Below, piece by piece: positions 9,120 to 23,000 of a stretch of 64,000 bases of DNA. The notes beneath the pieces were generated by a model that searched no databases, was not told the origin of the DNA, and saw only the letters and a list, made by a program, of their open reading frames with translations. This DNA is from Anarhynchus alexandrinus (Eukaryota; Chordata; Aves; Charadriiformes; Charadriidae). Numbering within the stretch: the stretch's first letter is position 1; each line of letters begins with the position of its first letter. The translations under genes and the position numbers were made by a program. The stretch covers positions 5,505,850 to 5,569,849 of the forward strand of contig VUYV01000015.1 of the NCBI GenBank assembly GCA_008711295.1. Reading direction: 5' to 3'.

Positions 9120-12100
9120 AAAGTCAACCAGCATTTAAAAATAAAACTTGGTGATTTATATGTATGAGGTGAAGCTGGTGAAACAGCCCCTTTCCATCTC
9201 TGTGAAATGTTTCCCTGGAGCTTAAAGATGGAGTTTCACATTTTCAAAAATAGCATCTAATTTTGAGTCCCGCACTTGCCAGGTGCCAAACTACAGACAT
9301 TAATTAATACTATTCAGCACCTCTGAAAATCAAGCCCTCCAGCCATGCTTACAAAGTAAAACCTAAATGAGAACACAGGTACAGGTCCCTGATTCTGGGA
9401 AGTGCAGAGCATTCAGAACTTCTGAAAGTCAAACAACTTCAAAGGGATCTACAAAGGGATATAGGTAGTTACACTCAGCTTAATTTCCACTTCAGTTAGC
9501 TCTGCAATTAGTCAGTGGAAAGGGGCTAGCATCCCTCCCTGTCTCATCTCTCAGCCTTTGACACTCCTTAAACCCCTAAAGGCATGTCTTTGGGTGCCAG
9601 ACACACACATAAGCCTGGACTTGTCACCTGAAGCCTCAGCCTGCTGCCTCTTTGGCCTTACAGACTTATTGTTCCTCCCTAGGTTGTGACTGAATTCAGC
9701 TTCACGCATTTTAATGTCCAGTGCAATGCTTCAGCATGACCTCCAGTTTCTGCTGCAGAATGGTGTACATTTTCTGGATTGTGTTTACCACTCCCATGTG
9801 GATACATCAGATACCACAGAGCTCCTGAAAAGGCACAAAATATATAGATTGAAGTAACTGAATCATCCTTTACCTCATAGACCACATCTCAGCATCTAAT
9901 TTCAGGCCTACAAATCTAGAGGATAATTCCTCTGTCTCCGGGGCTTGTTTGAATTGCCTCTGAACATGTGTCCAGAGTCACTGAAAAGCCCTAAACTTCC
10001 ATACATAACGAGTGGATACAAGACGGGATAAACAGGAGACCGGGAGCAGCAGCTGAAGGTGAGGTAGAGGTGCCTGCTAGAGTGTTTGGGCTAGGTAAAC
10101 TGCCTCAAATATCATTTTACAACTTAATTTGTGCAACTGAATAAATTCCCTAGCTCAGCTACAGATGTGTGGAAGTCCATATTAATGTTTTAAACATGAA
10201 ATTGAGTGATGCACAGGGATCAGCTTTAGGCTGAGCAGAACCTTTGTCTTTACTCCGCTGGCTGTATTGACCAGACGCTCCTTTTCTATAGTGGGAATTT
10301 AGAACACCTATTGAACCTAAAGACATGAAGTTTGTTATACTAGTTTAAACGGTTGACCTCCATTCCTAGGGTGAGGTGAGGTTTTTAAAGTTACTGCTGC
10401 ACTTACTCTTAAAAAAAAAAAAAATTAAAAGCAAGTATTTTTCTTCTCTATAGCGAGACTGTGTAGACCAGTGACTTGATGAGACTGTAAGACTGGGTGA
10501 AGGATTGAAGGATACAATTCCAACAGTTTAGTGGTGATGTTTATATTAAGGAAGCATCATTGGTTACTTGCCTGATGACAAGGCTCTTCCAAGAATGAGA
10601 AATATCACTGTCCTTTCAGAATTTGGGGCACTTTGGACAATGTTTTGCTAAGTAAAAAATGACATTTATTTTGTTTTTTTTCCTTTTTTTTCATTGTAAG
10701 ACCTCCCTGCAATTTCACATGGTGGATGAAGAGAGGGAAAAAGAGTTGCAATTGTTGCAATTAAATTTTTACAACAAAGGCTCCAGAGTGATTTCAGTCC
10801 ATATGTACTTGTATGCACAGTCTTTACAAAGTGTTTGCAAATCTCTCTGGAGCTTACAAACACATTTAGATAATAAGGTATCAAGAAACAGACTTTGATT
10901 TTGGAGCCAGCAGCTACTAATAATTCCTATGGCATTTTTTACCTTTTTTTTTTTATTTTTAAGATTTTTTCCAGGAATATATCTCTTCGGGTGAAAGTTT
11001 TATTTCAGTAACAGCTAGATTCTACTGGTTTTAGTGTGCTAAGGTTCACGAATGGTAATGCATATGAGCTGGTAGAATTACTGTGTCTGTGTATGTTTTA
11101 CAGGCTCTGCAATCTAGGTTGGTATGAACAACTCTTACTCTTTCAACCAGCACTATAGGTACCTCAAGAGATGGAATACCCTGTCATCTTGATAGCCTTT
11201 GCCTGTTGAGGAAAAGATAATTTAATTTCCTCTTCAAGTGTAAGTTTTGGTACCAACAATGCTGAAAATTGCAAAGAGAATCAGAACGTTATTTGTATCA
11301 GGAATTTCTTTTGTTTTTTGCTTAACATTAGCAGTTAAAGTATAACTCAAATAAAGAAAAAAATGCACCATTAGGGAATTAGGCTGAGATTTTAGAGCAG
11401 TGTTATGGTAGTAGAAGGTTCAAATTAATTTGAATTTCTTACCTAATTCATTCAGCCTTCTTCAGAAATCTCAAGCCTTAATCAACAGACAGGGCTGTTA
11501 TGGTTTTTATTTAATTAATAAATATAAGGATTGAAGACTATGCCAAAACAGGGATTTAGGTGCTTAAGCCACACCTAACTCCAGTTTTATGGGCTTTAAT
11601 CTAAAATTCAGCCTCTGAAATCCCTGCTGAACTTATGTTTAAGACTGGGAATGTCTTAAGAGACCTTAGAACAGTAAGAAGGACTTCCTATAAAATGTTT
11701 TCTTTCCTGACCGTACTCAAGAAAACTTGTTTTGGTATGTCAAGAAGTCAAATTTCTTCACCTTGCTCACTTGTTTTGTATCCATTCTTCAGACATGATT
11801 GATGGAGCAGGCACCAGACAAAAGCATCTAGAACATCTTATGTCTTTCTAGGACACCAGAGATTAGAGCATTCCACCATAAAGTTCATAACCAGGTTCAA
11901 GTCTTTCCTGCACTCTAATTTCTTGAAGGAATATCCTAAGCATCATTCTTTAAAGGAAGAAATGGACCTATTGACATTTTTTCCAATGTAATTATGTACT
12001 GAGTCAGAAAATAACTATGCAACCTGAGTGCAGTTCTTAGAGTAGTCCACTAAGGACGGAGGCCTACTTTCTCATCTTCTTTCCGAGCAATGTTTTAGTA

Positions 12101-13590
12101 CAGTATCTATGGCAGCTGAGTATCACATGCACAAGGGTTTCACTCCAGGGAGAGGTCCAATATTTTGAGGCTCAAACAGTGGAGAAATTCTCTAAAGCTC
12201 AGACTAAAGACTCTGCACTATAGAGGGATTTACCAAGGGCAACTAATGTGCTATATACCGCATTCTTTCTCAGAGCTGTTTTTTGGACTTCAAGGATTAC
12301 ATGGAACAATTAAGCAGAGGTATCACTGCTAACATTTGTAGAGTTTAATTGTAGAAATGCTGCAACATTTACTGTTGTACACGCACATGGACTGAGACAC
12401 ATATAATACTTATGAAACTGGAGTCATAGTAATAAAAGAGGAAGGGAAGGAGAGAGATTCTGAAGAGGATTTATTTAAAAGCAAGCAAACAAACAAACAC
12501 ACTGTAAAGATCCAGATCTAGAGGTAACTAATTGATCCCAAATATCCTGCAACTAGTAGGTGTCTTCATCACATGTGAAAGCTCTGACTGAAGTTCTTAA
12601 GGTTCTTATGCCTCAACTTAAGCATGCAGATTAGTATTACAATGTGTGAAGCTTAGTTTTTAAAGATCAAGTACTCCCAAAATTCATTGAAAATCTGATA
12701 TTGTACTGTTACATATTATGCGCTATTCTGAGTGATGTTTCCGCAACACAGCATGTGCACTTTGGGGAAGTGAAACACACCAAGTAAGAAATTGAAATAC
12801 AGTGTCAGTAAAATCTAATTTTTTTAAGCTGGGTGGAGCTTCTGGAGCCACGAGAGAAGTAAATGGAAACTGTAGATGAGAAAAAAGCACGACATCCAGA
12901 TAAAAGCATTTATGAGAAGTGCTTTCATTTAACTAAATTATTAGGAATTCAGAGCCAAATTATTTCTACGTCAGTACTATGAAGAGTAAAGTAGATGCCT
13001 CTGAGAGCCGTCTGGAGCCCTTTTTTTTGATTCTGTATGAATCTGCCAAATGGCGAAGAGTTCCATTTTTCAATCATGTCAGAATCTGGGCAATTTCCCC
13101 CCTTATTTCTATGACTATTTCTTCCCACTATAAAGTGTTAATGAGCTTCCTGTATATTGATGCATCTAAATGATTCACGTATTAATCAGCAATAGGTGGA
13201 AATGAAGATTTACTCTTCATTACATCTATAAAATTTTCTGAAATGTGGTTTGGATAAAATCTGAAGCCTAAATTTGGACAAGTTTTACTGAATCCTAATT
13301 CAAAAGCAGAGAACTAGGAGAGAGAGAGAATGAAAGAAGGAAGGAAAAGAGGTTTCTCCGCTCTGTAGGACAGCAAGGACGAAAAAATTAATAATGTAGT
13401 GATGCAAGCAGTGGCTGACATGTTGAAAGAGGAAACTGTGACTACAATTCTGCTCCACTGAGTATCTGTTTAATATGGTATGCATCACTTCTCCAGAGCT
13501 GGTTTTGTTAGAGATTCTTCATCATATGAATGTTTGATACAGCTTTCACTTCATGCAGATAAGTTTAAAGGAGCCAACGGTTGTAATATT

Positions 13591-13624
13591 AAAAAANAAA
13601 AAAAAAAACAAAAAACAAAAAAAC
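13591..13624. repeat. A-rich tract with one unresolved base (N at 13597)
   Basis: The tract consists of A runs interrupted by single C, with one N. It is a homopolymer-rich spot where base calling failed. Confidence 0.9.
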
Positions 13625-14767
13625 ACAGTCCAGGCCTTTTATGGTGAAGTCAAAACAATATTTGAATTGCTGGAAAGGATAAAAAAAGTCTCTCTATGTT
13701 CTCCCACAATATTTTGAAGTAAGAAGGTATTAATCTCAAATGCAGAGACATATTGTTAGAAAAGGGGAACAATAAATTTTATTTAATTCAATAAGAAATA
13801 GTAGAAAATAAGTTTATACCTTTTATTTTTGTTTTCCATTTTAATAAACAGCAGACAGAATATATTCTCCATTGTTATGTTTTCAAATGATTCCCAAAAC
13901 TTGGGGGTACTGTCTACATTACATCTCTGACACTTATTAACCTCCAGAATAGGGAGATATGAGTTCTCCTAAACTTTACAGTGTTAAAGCTACCAGTCCA
14001 AATAACACTTCTAAATTTTCTGATTAGATTTTAAGAGTTGAAACATCCATTAATTTACCCAGTTTCCCTGATACATTTTCAACCAGATTCTTAGAATGAG
14101 ATCTTATGCTCATGGAATCTAATGAGAAAAACTCTTAATTCCCATCTTGGAATTTAAACAATAATTAGACAAAAGACTCTTGGCAAACCTTGCTCACTCA
14201 GCACTCAGTATTCAGGCATGTTAGAGCTCAGGTTATCTGTGTACCTGAATTTACTTGTCTTGTGCATGATTTTACACCTTACAGTACTGTACAAAATTAC
14301 GTCAATCCACAGGACTTTTGGCTCATTTGGAATGGTCACTGCTCATTTAGTGAGCAGTAGTTCTTGTTTAATGCTCACTGTTCCATGTTTAGCCCCAGGT
14401 CTATCTTACTGGATGCTAATCAAACCTTGTTCTGGAAAAAAATTATTAATTTTCTTGAAATTTTTGCTCAGGTATTTATTATTACAGTACCCTGCTACTT
14501 CTCTAACATTAATTATTTTCTCAATACTCTATGATAAATTGCCTTGGATTTTCAGGTGCAAAGGAGAGACATAGAGGGACTTAGCTAAAGGACTTACATG
14601 TTAAGATGCTCTGTGTTATGATACTCAAGGTTCCATTGGGTTCATCACAGATACAATGATAAAACAAAATCAGTCAATACCAAAAAGGCCCAAGATTTCA
14701 GATTTTCACCTATTTAGGTGCTAATCAAAACTTTCTGAACCCAGACTCAAAATCTGATTTTAAATAC

Positions 14768-14963
14768 CATAGAATCATAGAATCATAGAACGGTTTAGGT
14801 TGGAAAGGACCTTGAAGATCATCGAGTTCCAACCCCCCTGACATAGGCAGGGACACCTCCCACGAGACCAGGTTGCCCAAGGCCACGTCCAGCCTGGCCT
14901 TGAACACCTCCAGGGATGGGGCCTCAACAACCTCTCTGGGCAACCTATTCCAGTGCCTTACCA
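14768..14963 (-). mobile_element. CR1 LINE, 5'-truncated 3' end (about 200 bp)
   Basis: On the minus strand this ends in the CR1 3' terminus, with repeated GATTCTATG-type octamers. Upstream it has the conserved segment that includes the 3' end of the reverse transcriptase frame ([20 protein letters not shown]). It closely resembles the 3' end of the copy at 27841-28573, so both belong to the same relatively young avian subfamily. Severe 5' truncation is normal for CR1. The next CR1 (15030-17001) lies about 70 bp away in the opposite orientation. Confidence 0.93.
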
Positions 14964-15029
14964 TATCCATATATACCACATAATATACCATATAATGACC
15001 TTATCTGTATCATTTGTCTTTAAGCTGAG

Positions 15030-17001
15030 AACAAGAGACCAGCATGGCTAAGTCAAGACCTGCTGATCAAACTAAAGGGCAAGAAGGAAATGCACAGGCA
15101 GTGAAAGCAGTGACAGGTATCCTGGGAAGAGTATAGGAATGATGCTCAGTTGTGTAGGGATGGGGTCAGAAAGGCCAAAGTGCAGGTGGAGCTGAACCCA
15201 GCAAGGCACACAGAATAGTAAGAAGGGCTTCTATAAGTATGTCAGCCAGAACAGGAAGGTCAAAAAAATTGTATGCCCTCTGATGACCACAACTGGCAAA
15301 CCGGTAACAATGAACGAGAAGGAGGCTGAGGTACTCAACAACATTTTTGCCTAAGTCTTCACTGCCAGCCTCTCTCACCACACCTCTTGAGTGGGTGGAC
15401 CACAAGGCAAGGACTGGGCAAAAGTCCCTTCAGCTGTAAGAGAAGATTATGTTCATGACCACCTGAGGAATGGAAACATGCATAAGTCTATGGGAGCTGA
15501 CAAGATGCATCTCAAGGTCCTGAGGGAATTGGCTGATGTAGTTGCCAAGCCACTCTGCATGATATTTGAAAAGTCATGCCAACCAGGTGAAGTCCCTGGT
15601 GACTGGAAAAAGGCAAACATTGCACCCATTTTTAAACAGGGTAAGAAGGAGAACCCTGGGAACTACCGCCATGTCAGCCTCATGTGTGTGCCTGGGAATA
15701 TCATGGAACAGATCCTCATAGAAGCTATGCTAAGGCACATGGAGGACAGGGAGGTGATTCGAGACAGCCAGCATAGCATCGACTAGGGCAAATCCTGCCT
15801 GACCAACATGGTGGTCTTCTATGATTGAGTGATCACATCAGTGGACAAGGGAAGAGCTACAGATGTCACCTATCTGGACTTCTGTAAGGTCCTTGACACA
15901 ATCCTGCACAACATCCTTCTTTCTAAATTGGAGAGATATGGATTTGATGAGTGGACTGTTCAATGGATAAAGACTGTTGGATGGTCTCATTCAGATGGTA
16001 GTATTGAACAGCTCAATATCCAGACAGAGACTAGAGACAAGTGGTGTCCCTCAGGGGTCTGCATTGGGACCAGTACTGTTGAATATCTTCCTCAATGACA
16101 TAGACAGTGGGATCACGTGCACCCTCAGCAGGTTTGCATTGACACCAAGCTGTGTGGTGCAGCTGACACACCTGAGGGACAGGATGCCATTCAGAGGGAA
16201 CTGGACAAGCTCAAGAGTTGGGCCCGTATGAACCTCATGAAGTTCAACAAGGCCAAGCTCAGGGTCCTGCGTCTGGGTTGGGGCAACCCCAGTTATCAGT
16301 ACAGACTTGGGGATGAAGATTGAGAGCAGCCCTGAGGAGAAGGACTTGGGGGTACTGGTGGATGATAAGCTGGACATCAGCCAGCAATGTGCACTCACAG
16401 CACAGAAAGCCAGCCATATCCTGGGCTGCACGAAAAATGGGTGGCCAGCAGGTCAAGGGAGGTGATTCTGACCCTCTACTCGACCCTGGTAAGACCCCAC
16501 CTGGAGTACTGCTCCTAGCTCTGGGGTCCTCAGCACAGGAAAAACGTGGACTTGTGAAAGCGGGTCCAGAGGAGAGCCACAAAAATGATCAGAAGAACAG
16601 CACACCTCTCCTGTAAGGACAGGCTGAGAGATTTGGTGTTGTTCAGCCTGGAGAAGAGAAGGTTTCGGGGAGACCTTATTGTGGCCTTTCAGTACTTAAA
16701 AGGTGCTTCCAAGAAAGATGTGGACAAAATTTTTAGTAGGGTCTGTTGCGATAGGGCAAGGGCTAATGGTTTTAAGCTGAAGGAGGGTAGATTTAGACTA
16801 GTTATATGGAAGAATTTTTTTACAATGAGGGTGGTGAAACACAGGTTGCCCAGATAGGTGGTAGACGCTCTTTCAATGGAAGCGTTCAAGGTCAGGTTGG
16901 ATGGGCAACCTTTCTAGTTGAAGATGTCCCCCCATTGCAGGGGGGGTTGACTAGATGACCTTTAAAGGTCCCTTTCAACCCAAACTGTTCTATGGTTCTA
17001 T
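15030..17001 (+). mobile_element. CR1 LINE, about 2 kb 5'-truncated copy with decayed reverse transcriptase
   Basis: The translated pieces cover much of the CR1 ORF2 reverse transcriptase. A region near 15043 reads WLSQDLLIKLKGKKE. A 131-codon segment at 15391-15786 includes [15 protein letters not shown] and [12 protein letters not shown] piece near 15868 reads VTYLDFCKVLDTILHN (palm motif A region), followed by GVPQGSALGPVLLNIF and later the C-terminal [20 protein letters not shown]. The frame is broken repeatedly by stops and frameshifts. The catalytic FADD box at about 16132-16146 is destroyed by a small deletion that shifts the frame, so the copy cannot encode active enzyme. It ends at 17001 with the octamer-type CR1 terminus (GTTCTATGGTTCTATA). 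Confidence 0.95.
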
Positions 17002-20000
17002 ATGTCCACGCCCTAAAAAGTTAAACATGTTTTGCCTAACAACAGTTTCCATATCTAATGGATATTTTAAAATGTCTTTTAAAGTGTCTCAGAAACACAC
17101 TCTTAAAAAAAGAGTAATATTTCAGTTGAATGACTAATTTGAGATAGCACAACCAATATTATGATTACAGGCACAAATTATGATGATACATAACACAGTC
17201 ATCAAAAGCTGTAGTAAGTATATTACACATGTATTGAGGATCATGCATCAGTACAGATCTACCTTGGTCTTGAAGCATCATCTTATTTGCTTGCCTCTTT
17301 TATGTAAAACTTCAGTTTCAAAGTAAAAGAATGTGTGTTCTCTGTCCAGTTGGCCATATGTACATGACTAGCTTGGCATGTTTTTCTTAAGGAATTCCAA
17401 TAGAAACTGGATTGTCTCTATCTTTCTGGAAAACAGGGTAGCCCAACACATGTATTTCTTGCTGCTAATAATCAATGCCTTTCCCTTAGCCATCTTCTGT
17501 CCTCTTTCTAATGGCAATCAAGAAAGGTTAAATGGAAAAAGACAGCACGGATATAGTAAGATTCTCAATACCTGCGGTTGTCTAATGCACATCTTGCTTT
17601 AGAAGAGGGATGAGACAACAGCATGTACTGTTTGAGCATATACAGGAAACCTGTAAAAAGAAGTATTCTTAGAATAATTTCAGTGTAAGCATGTGCCCAG
17701 GGACTGTTACCCCTTGTCAGCTGATCAGTAGTAACAGGACAGAATGAACTCTATGTAGCTCATGGGAGTGAAAAGTAAGACAGGAACATGAGGAAGACAG
17801 AGGACTGAGACTGTGTTTATAATTTGATTGGTTATAGGCTGTGGTAAGAACTGGGAGGATGTAATTATGAGCATTTAGACCAGCAGATAGTCACAGCCTC
17901 CTGCTGCTACTGTTGTGACTGACCTTGACACTACTGCCACCACTTCCAGTCCCACCACCAAACTATGCTGGAGAGCTCTTGCCCTCTGGAATGGTTTTCT
18001 TCAAGGACTGGTTGTATATTTTGCCTTGAGAAATCACTGAAAATTTAAAAGAAAGAAATATGATCAGAACTTACAAATTCTTAATATCTTACTAAAGACC
18101 CCAGTTTCACTCAGGTAACAAGCAGTGAAAAGTAAGATTAGTTTTTTCAGAACTGTCTTCCTAAACTTCAGCTTCTAAATTTCACCCAAATGTCACTTCA
18201 GGAACCCAAATGATTTCTTAAATGCCTGCCAGAAAAATTCAGGCCGTGAGTATGCCCTAATTCAGTATCCCACACCAGTCCCACAGGAACCATGTTGTCA
18301 GAGTTCTTAGCACTATATAGTAGTTTATGTGTTTTTAAAGCACAACCCCTAGTTACCGCAGCTCTAGTTGCCATAGCTCAGCCCTACTGCATTTCATATT
18401 TGAAGTCATACTTAGATGATTGAAGTGATGTGCCCACCATCATGGAAGAAAGCTGTGGCAGATTCAGTGAGGAAATTCTCCAGGGCAGCAATCAAATTTT
18501 TTAATACTGAAAGTGTCCCGCATTTTAGTCTGATTTCCTAAGGGGACAAACCTGACGTGGCGACATCACTTTTATCTCTGTGACTGAGTTTTTCTGTCAG
18601 CCCTCTTTCTCACAATAACTTTTGATCCCTTTGGCTAATATCAGCCAAACTGGGCAGAAGAGTAGAAATCTTAAAGATATTAAAGTACTCACATCCGAGC
18701 TGTACAAAAACACAGCCTAAGGGTTACATGTGGTTGCTAAAAAGTAACATGTTCTGTCTGGCCAGTTCAGTTGCTGAGAGGCAGATGACCAGTCACCACA
18801 TTCATAGCACTACCTGTGGTGCCTCTTGCCTAATAGGGGGGGCAAAAAAGAAAGAGCAATATGGAAAATTGTAAGGAAGGGTGTGGGGAGGAAGTAGATG
18901 GTCTTTGGCAGCTGGGAAGCATGAGCCAGAAAGAGGAAGGTCTTGTGGGGGTGGGGTGAAAGTGTGGCCTTACCTTGGTTAGGAGAAATCTTTAGGAGCT
19001 GGTTGTACCTTTTAACCCATACGAATGTAGTTCTAGAATGAGTAGTCAGACAGATATAATAGGGAAGATGGAGGATCTCAGGAAAAAAGCTGGATGGTAA
19101 ATTAATTTCCTTTCAGAAATTACAAAATTCATGTATTTGCTACCACTATGGATGTCCTAAACACAGGAGGAAGAAAGGGACAGATTTTGTGCTTTGTTAC
19201 ACACCAGGGAATTTACACCTCAAACAGGATTTGTCTCCAAGAGATTTTTTTGACCATATCCAACATGCTTGAAATCTGTTGTTCAAAGCCTTCCTTCTGT
19301 GATTTTTTTGGAGTTGTACAAAGGGGTGAGCTCACTTTTCAACCTTCAATTAATTCTCTTTACAAGGTCATTAGTCACCAATCCACTGCAAACAAGACTT
19401 CACTAAGTTCTCAGATTAAATCTTTTCTCTTTCCAGTCTCCTACTTTCCTTGCTATTCACCTTTCAACTTTTGAGATGGAGCCTTACAAACAGCAGTCTG
19501 CATTATTCCATCAGCCTGATCTCTAGGACGCATCAGTATTCTGAAACAGATAGGGAACCAATGGTAAATAATCCCAACATTAAGTAATTCACAGGGAGGG
19601 ACTGAATTAAGGTGACTCAGGGCAGTTTGCTAAGGCCATATCCCTGCCAAATGCACAGTCTGTATTAGAACACACAGCTATGAAAAGAAAATGCTTGCAT
19701 GTTTATGCTTTTAACTATGAGGTATCTGTGCACAAAACGGAATAGCTGTTTCTCTAGCTTGCCTACTACAGGGGATATTTGAGCTGTTTTGGCCAGAATG
19801 TTTCTAACAATATTTTAGTATGGTCTGGCTGCACGTACAGTCCATGCACAAAGCACTACATGTACACAAAGTTTTTGAGTCTACAGAATTATGGGCTTGT
19901 AAAGTTGTGAGCAGCTGTAAACAAGGTCTTAAAATGAATAATATCAGTTGAACTTTATAGCAGGTAACTAAGCTGTTCTGACCAACAATATCAGATTGTC

Positions 20001-23000
20001 AGAAAATCTGACGACTGGGGGGGCAATTATTTTTTTTTTTCATGGCAGAACTACTGCAAAGTAATAGAGTACTTCACTGGGTTTGTCATTAGGAAACATT
20101 CCAGTATTTAATGTATCTTAGTTTTAAGACAATATACAGTGCTTTAATTTTGCAACTTCAAAGCCATTCAGAAAAGTTCTTGTGACTGTGTTAGGATTTT
20201 AGTCACATTTATACATATTTTCCCGTTCCTCCTCCTAAAGCACCTAACAAAAGTGTCTAACTACAATGCAAAAATGCACAATAGCTAATTGAGGATTTCT
20301 AGTTTTATTAACTATGTCATGACACATTCTACACTTTGGGCACATTATTGTTCCAAATATTTCATAAATATTAACTCTGCGGGACTGTACTAACAACAGA
20401 TAAACTAGAAGTGACATGTGCCAATGAGTCAGCTTGTTTAAACATAAATGCCATTTGCAGCTCCCTAGAAATCTGAGACATTCAGTTGGGTTTGTCAGTA
20501 TGACACAGGACCTAGGAGAGACCTATACCCTTCTGGAGTGCAGCTGAAGGTATGTACATAAAAACCTTAGTGCATCTAAAATGACAAATGACATTAGACA
20601 ATTATGTTTAAGTACCCATATCATGTTAAGCAATAAAGTTAAATTATCTCATATCCTGAGCAACAGCAGCTCCTTTCAGAATGTAGTTAACTGCAGAAAC
20701 AACCGCTGATTTGCATTGGTCGTCTTCGGTTCTGAACTCATTTTTCAGAAGATGGGATCTTCCCTTCAGATAACAAAACCTACGGAAGACAGCCAAATTA
20801 TTAGCATTGTAAGTTAAGGAAGAGGAATTTAAATGATATAATTTTTATAAATATCTTTTGCCAATGTCTCAGAATGAAAGTCACCTACTGATCTCCATCC
20901 CACAGTGTACAATGGTGAAGCCTCTATGAAATCAGGGACTGTTTTGCAAAAAGAATGGAGCCTTTCAAAGTCTGACTGAACTCATTGTCTCTCAGTAGCC
21001 TTTGTCCTACAGACTCTCTATGCCCCCAATTTTTATATTCCTAGAGTTGTTTGGTAGCAGCTTACCAAAGGAAACAAAGTGAATTATTACAACTTTGGAT
21101 AAGAGTCACTTTTAGCTGCAGATTGCAAATGAGAATTTGCCTTGGATAGTAACTTGTATCTCCAATCCACTGTAGTCAAGGGGTATCTGGGTAGTATGAA
21201 CCTTTTTTGCACTGAGCAGAAGTCACAGAAAGCAACTCATGGGGTTCTGGAAACAGAGGACAACAGTCCCTATGGTCTGGGACAAGCAGATGAAGAATGT
21301 CTGAAGAGTGGCAGCAGACTTCAGATAACCTGTACTTTGCAAACCTGATATTAGGGGTCATGCTGCACTGACTTATCTGGCTATAGTGGAAAGAGTGAAT
21401 CACCAGAGGTGGCTCATCATCATACCTCTGTTTGAAAGTCTGCCAAACCTTTGTGCAGGACAGTAGTATGACTAATAGCAATCATCATAAGAAAGTATGT
21501 CATCAAATTGTACAGCCTGCCAAAGGGTAAACACGGGCAGTTTTAAAGAGTGTAATATTTTTTTCTCCAAACATACTGCAGACTGCGTTCTATTAAAGAG
21601 AGTGAGAATCACCTTGGGGACATAGTTTTGGAAAAGATCATGCCTGTCACAGACTGATTAACAAGCAGAAGCTTCACTTGCTTTCAAACTTGACTTTTCA
21701 AGTGGTTGTCACACAAGCTTGGCTATATCACATTGTCAGTATTTGTTGTTTTCCAAACGGATGGAAATTATTTTGTGTTTTCTGCGAGTCAACTGGGAGA
21801 TGCCATCTCCTTGCACAATGTGCAACATAATGTAACATATATAAATAAATATAAGCTGCTTTCTGTTAGTCATCTGAAATTAAAATGCTCCTTCTATTTA
21901 CCAGGAATCTTCTTATTTGTTCTGGGTATCCGTTGATATTTATGGAATCAATATGTAATTTAGTATCAGTATATTTAATCATAATCAGCCTGAGTGCAGT
22001 GTTTAGCTGAACATATAAAATGTACTATAATGACTTTAAAATGTTTAATTTAAGAATCTCTGCCTCTGTGCATATGAATCAGAGACCTGTGTTTAATTAT
22101 TGATAGCAATTAGAGCACAGAAGCAGACAAACAGCATCTGGTGGCAGGAATAATTTCATAGCCTAGCCCTTATTCAGAGTCTCCTTTGGAACCAAAGCAA
22201 TGCTTCACTGATTGATTCCTTGCAATGTATGAATTCAGATTTTGGTTTCTGAACAACCCTTTGGAAGCTGTCTGTCATTTTGTAAGTCCTGCTAGGTTTA
22301 TACATCTATGTGTGGAACAGATGCTGTGCAGGGGTATGGTTGGTCAGCTGTTTTCTTAATGTGATGAGAATCAGAAAATTATTCCTAAGTACTTCCCTGT
22401 TTTCATGTGTGCTCTGTCTTGTGAATGTTAAAATTTGAATTATATATTGGTATTCAAGTCACAAAGTCAGGGAATTAAAGGAGAAAGTTATTCGGGTAAA
22501 TGCCAAATATGAACTTTTAAATGAAACTTGCCGAATGTTACAAATATTTTTAAGAGACAAGGGTTTGATTCTGTACTTACTGAAACCAAAGAGAACCTCT
22601 CAAAGGAAACACCGCATCATAGTTGAATTTCCTATGAAACACAGGGTTACATTACCTCTCAGCAGTGAATAACCTGAAAAAAAATGTCACGTTTTTTTGA
22701 AAATGTCGTGGAACCAGAAAGTTTTGAATCATTAAATACAGATAGACTTCATCTATACTGGCTAGAAAATAATACATTGAAGAGGTGGCTATCAACTTTT
22801 AGTGAGAGTTTGTCAGTCCTCAAAATACTCTTAGGGAGGTACAGACCCTTTGACAGTGAATAGCTTCCTGACAAGAAGTTGACTGCTCTTGCTATCTTTT
22901 GAGCAGCTCTTAGGAGGAGATCTCGAGGATTCATGGACCACAGGTCAAAAAAACGTTAGAACTAAGATAATAAATGATGTGTTTTTCTACAACTGCTAAG

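Larger units (their letters stand above)
5950..14767. other. SYT4 upstream flank, no gene seen
   Basis: This stretch is AT-rich and unique-looking, without a convincing coding frame; the longest frames are about 60-103 codons and match nothing I recognise. Simple-sequence tracts are a T/C-rich run at about 7756-7860, an A-run and C-run at 9060-9119, and an A-rich run containing an unresolved base at 13597. Low-copy old repeats could be present but are not recognisable by eye. Confidence 0.7.

Noticed and set aside
14768..17001. A single CR1 inverted by twin priming
   Set aside because: Both parts carry the CR1 3' terminus, so they must be two separate insertions.
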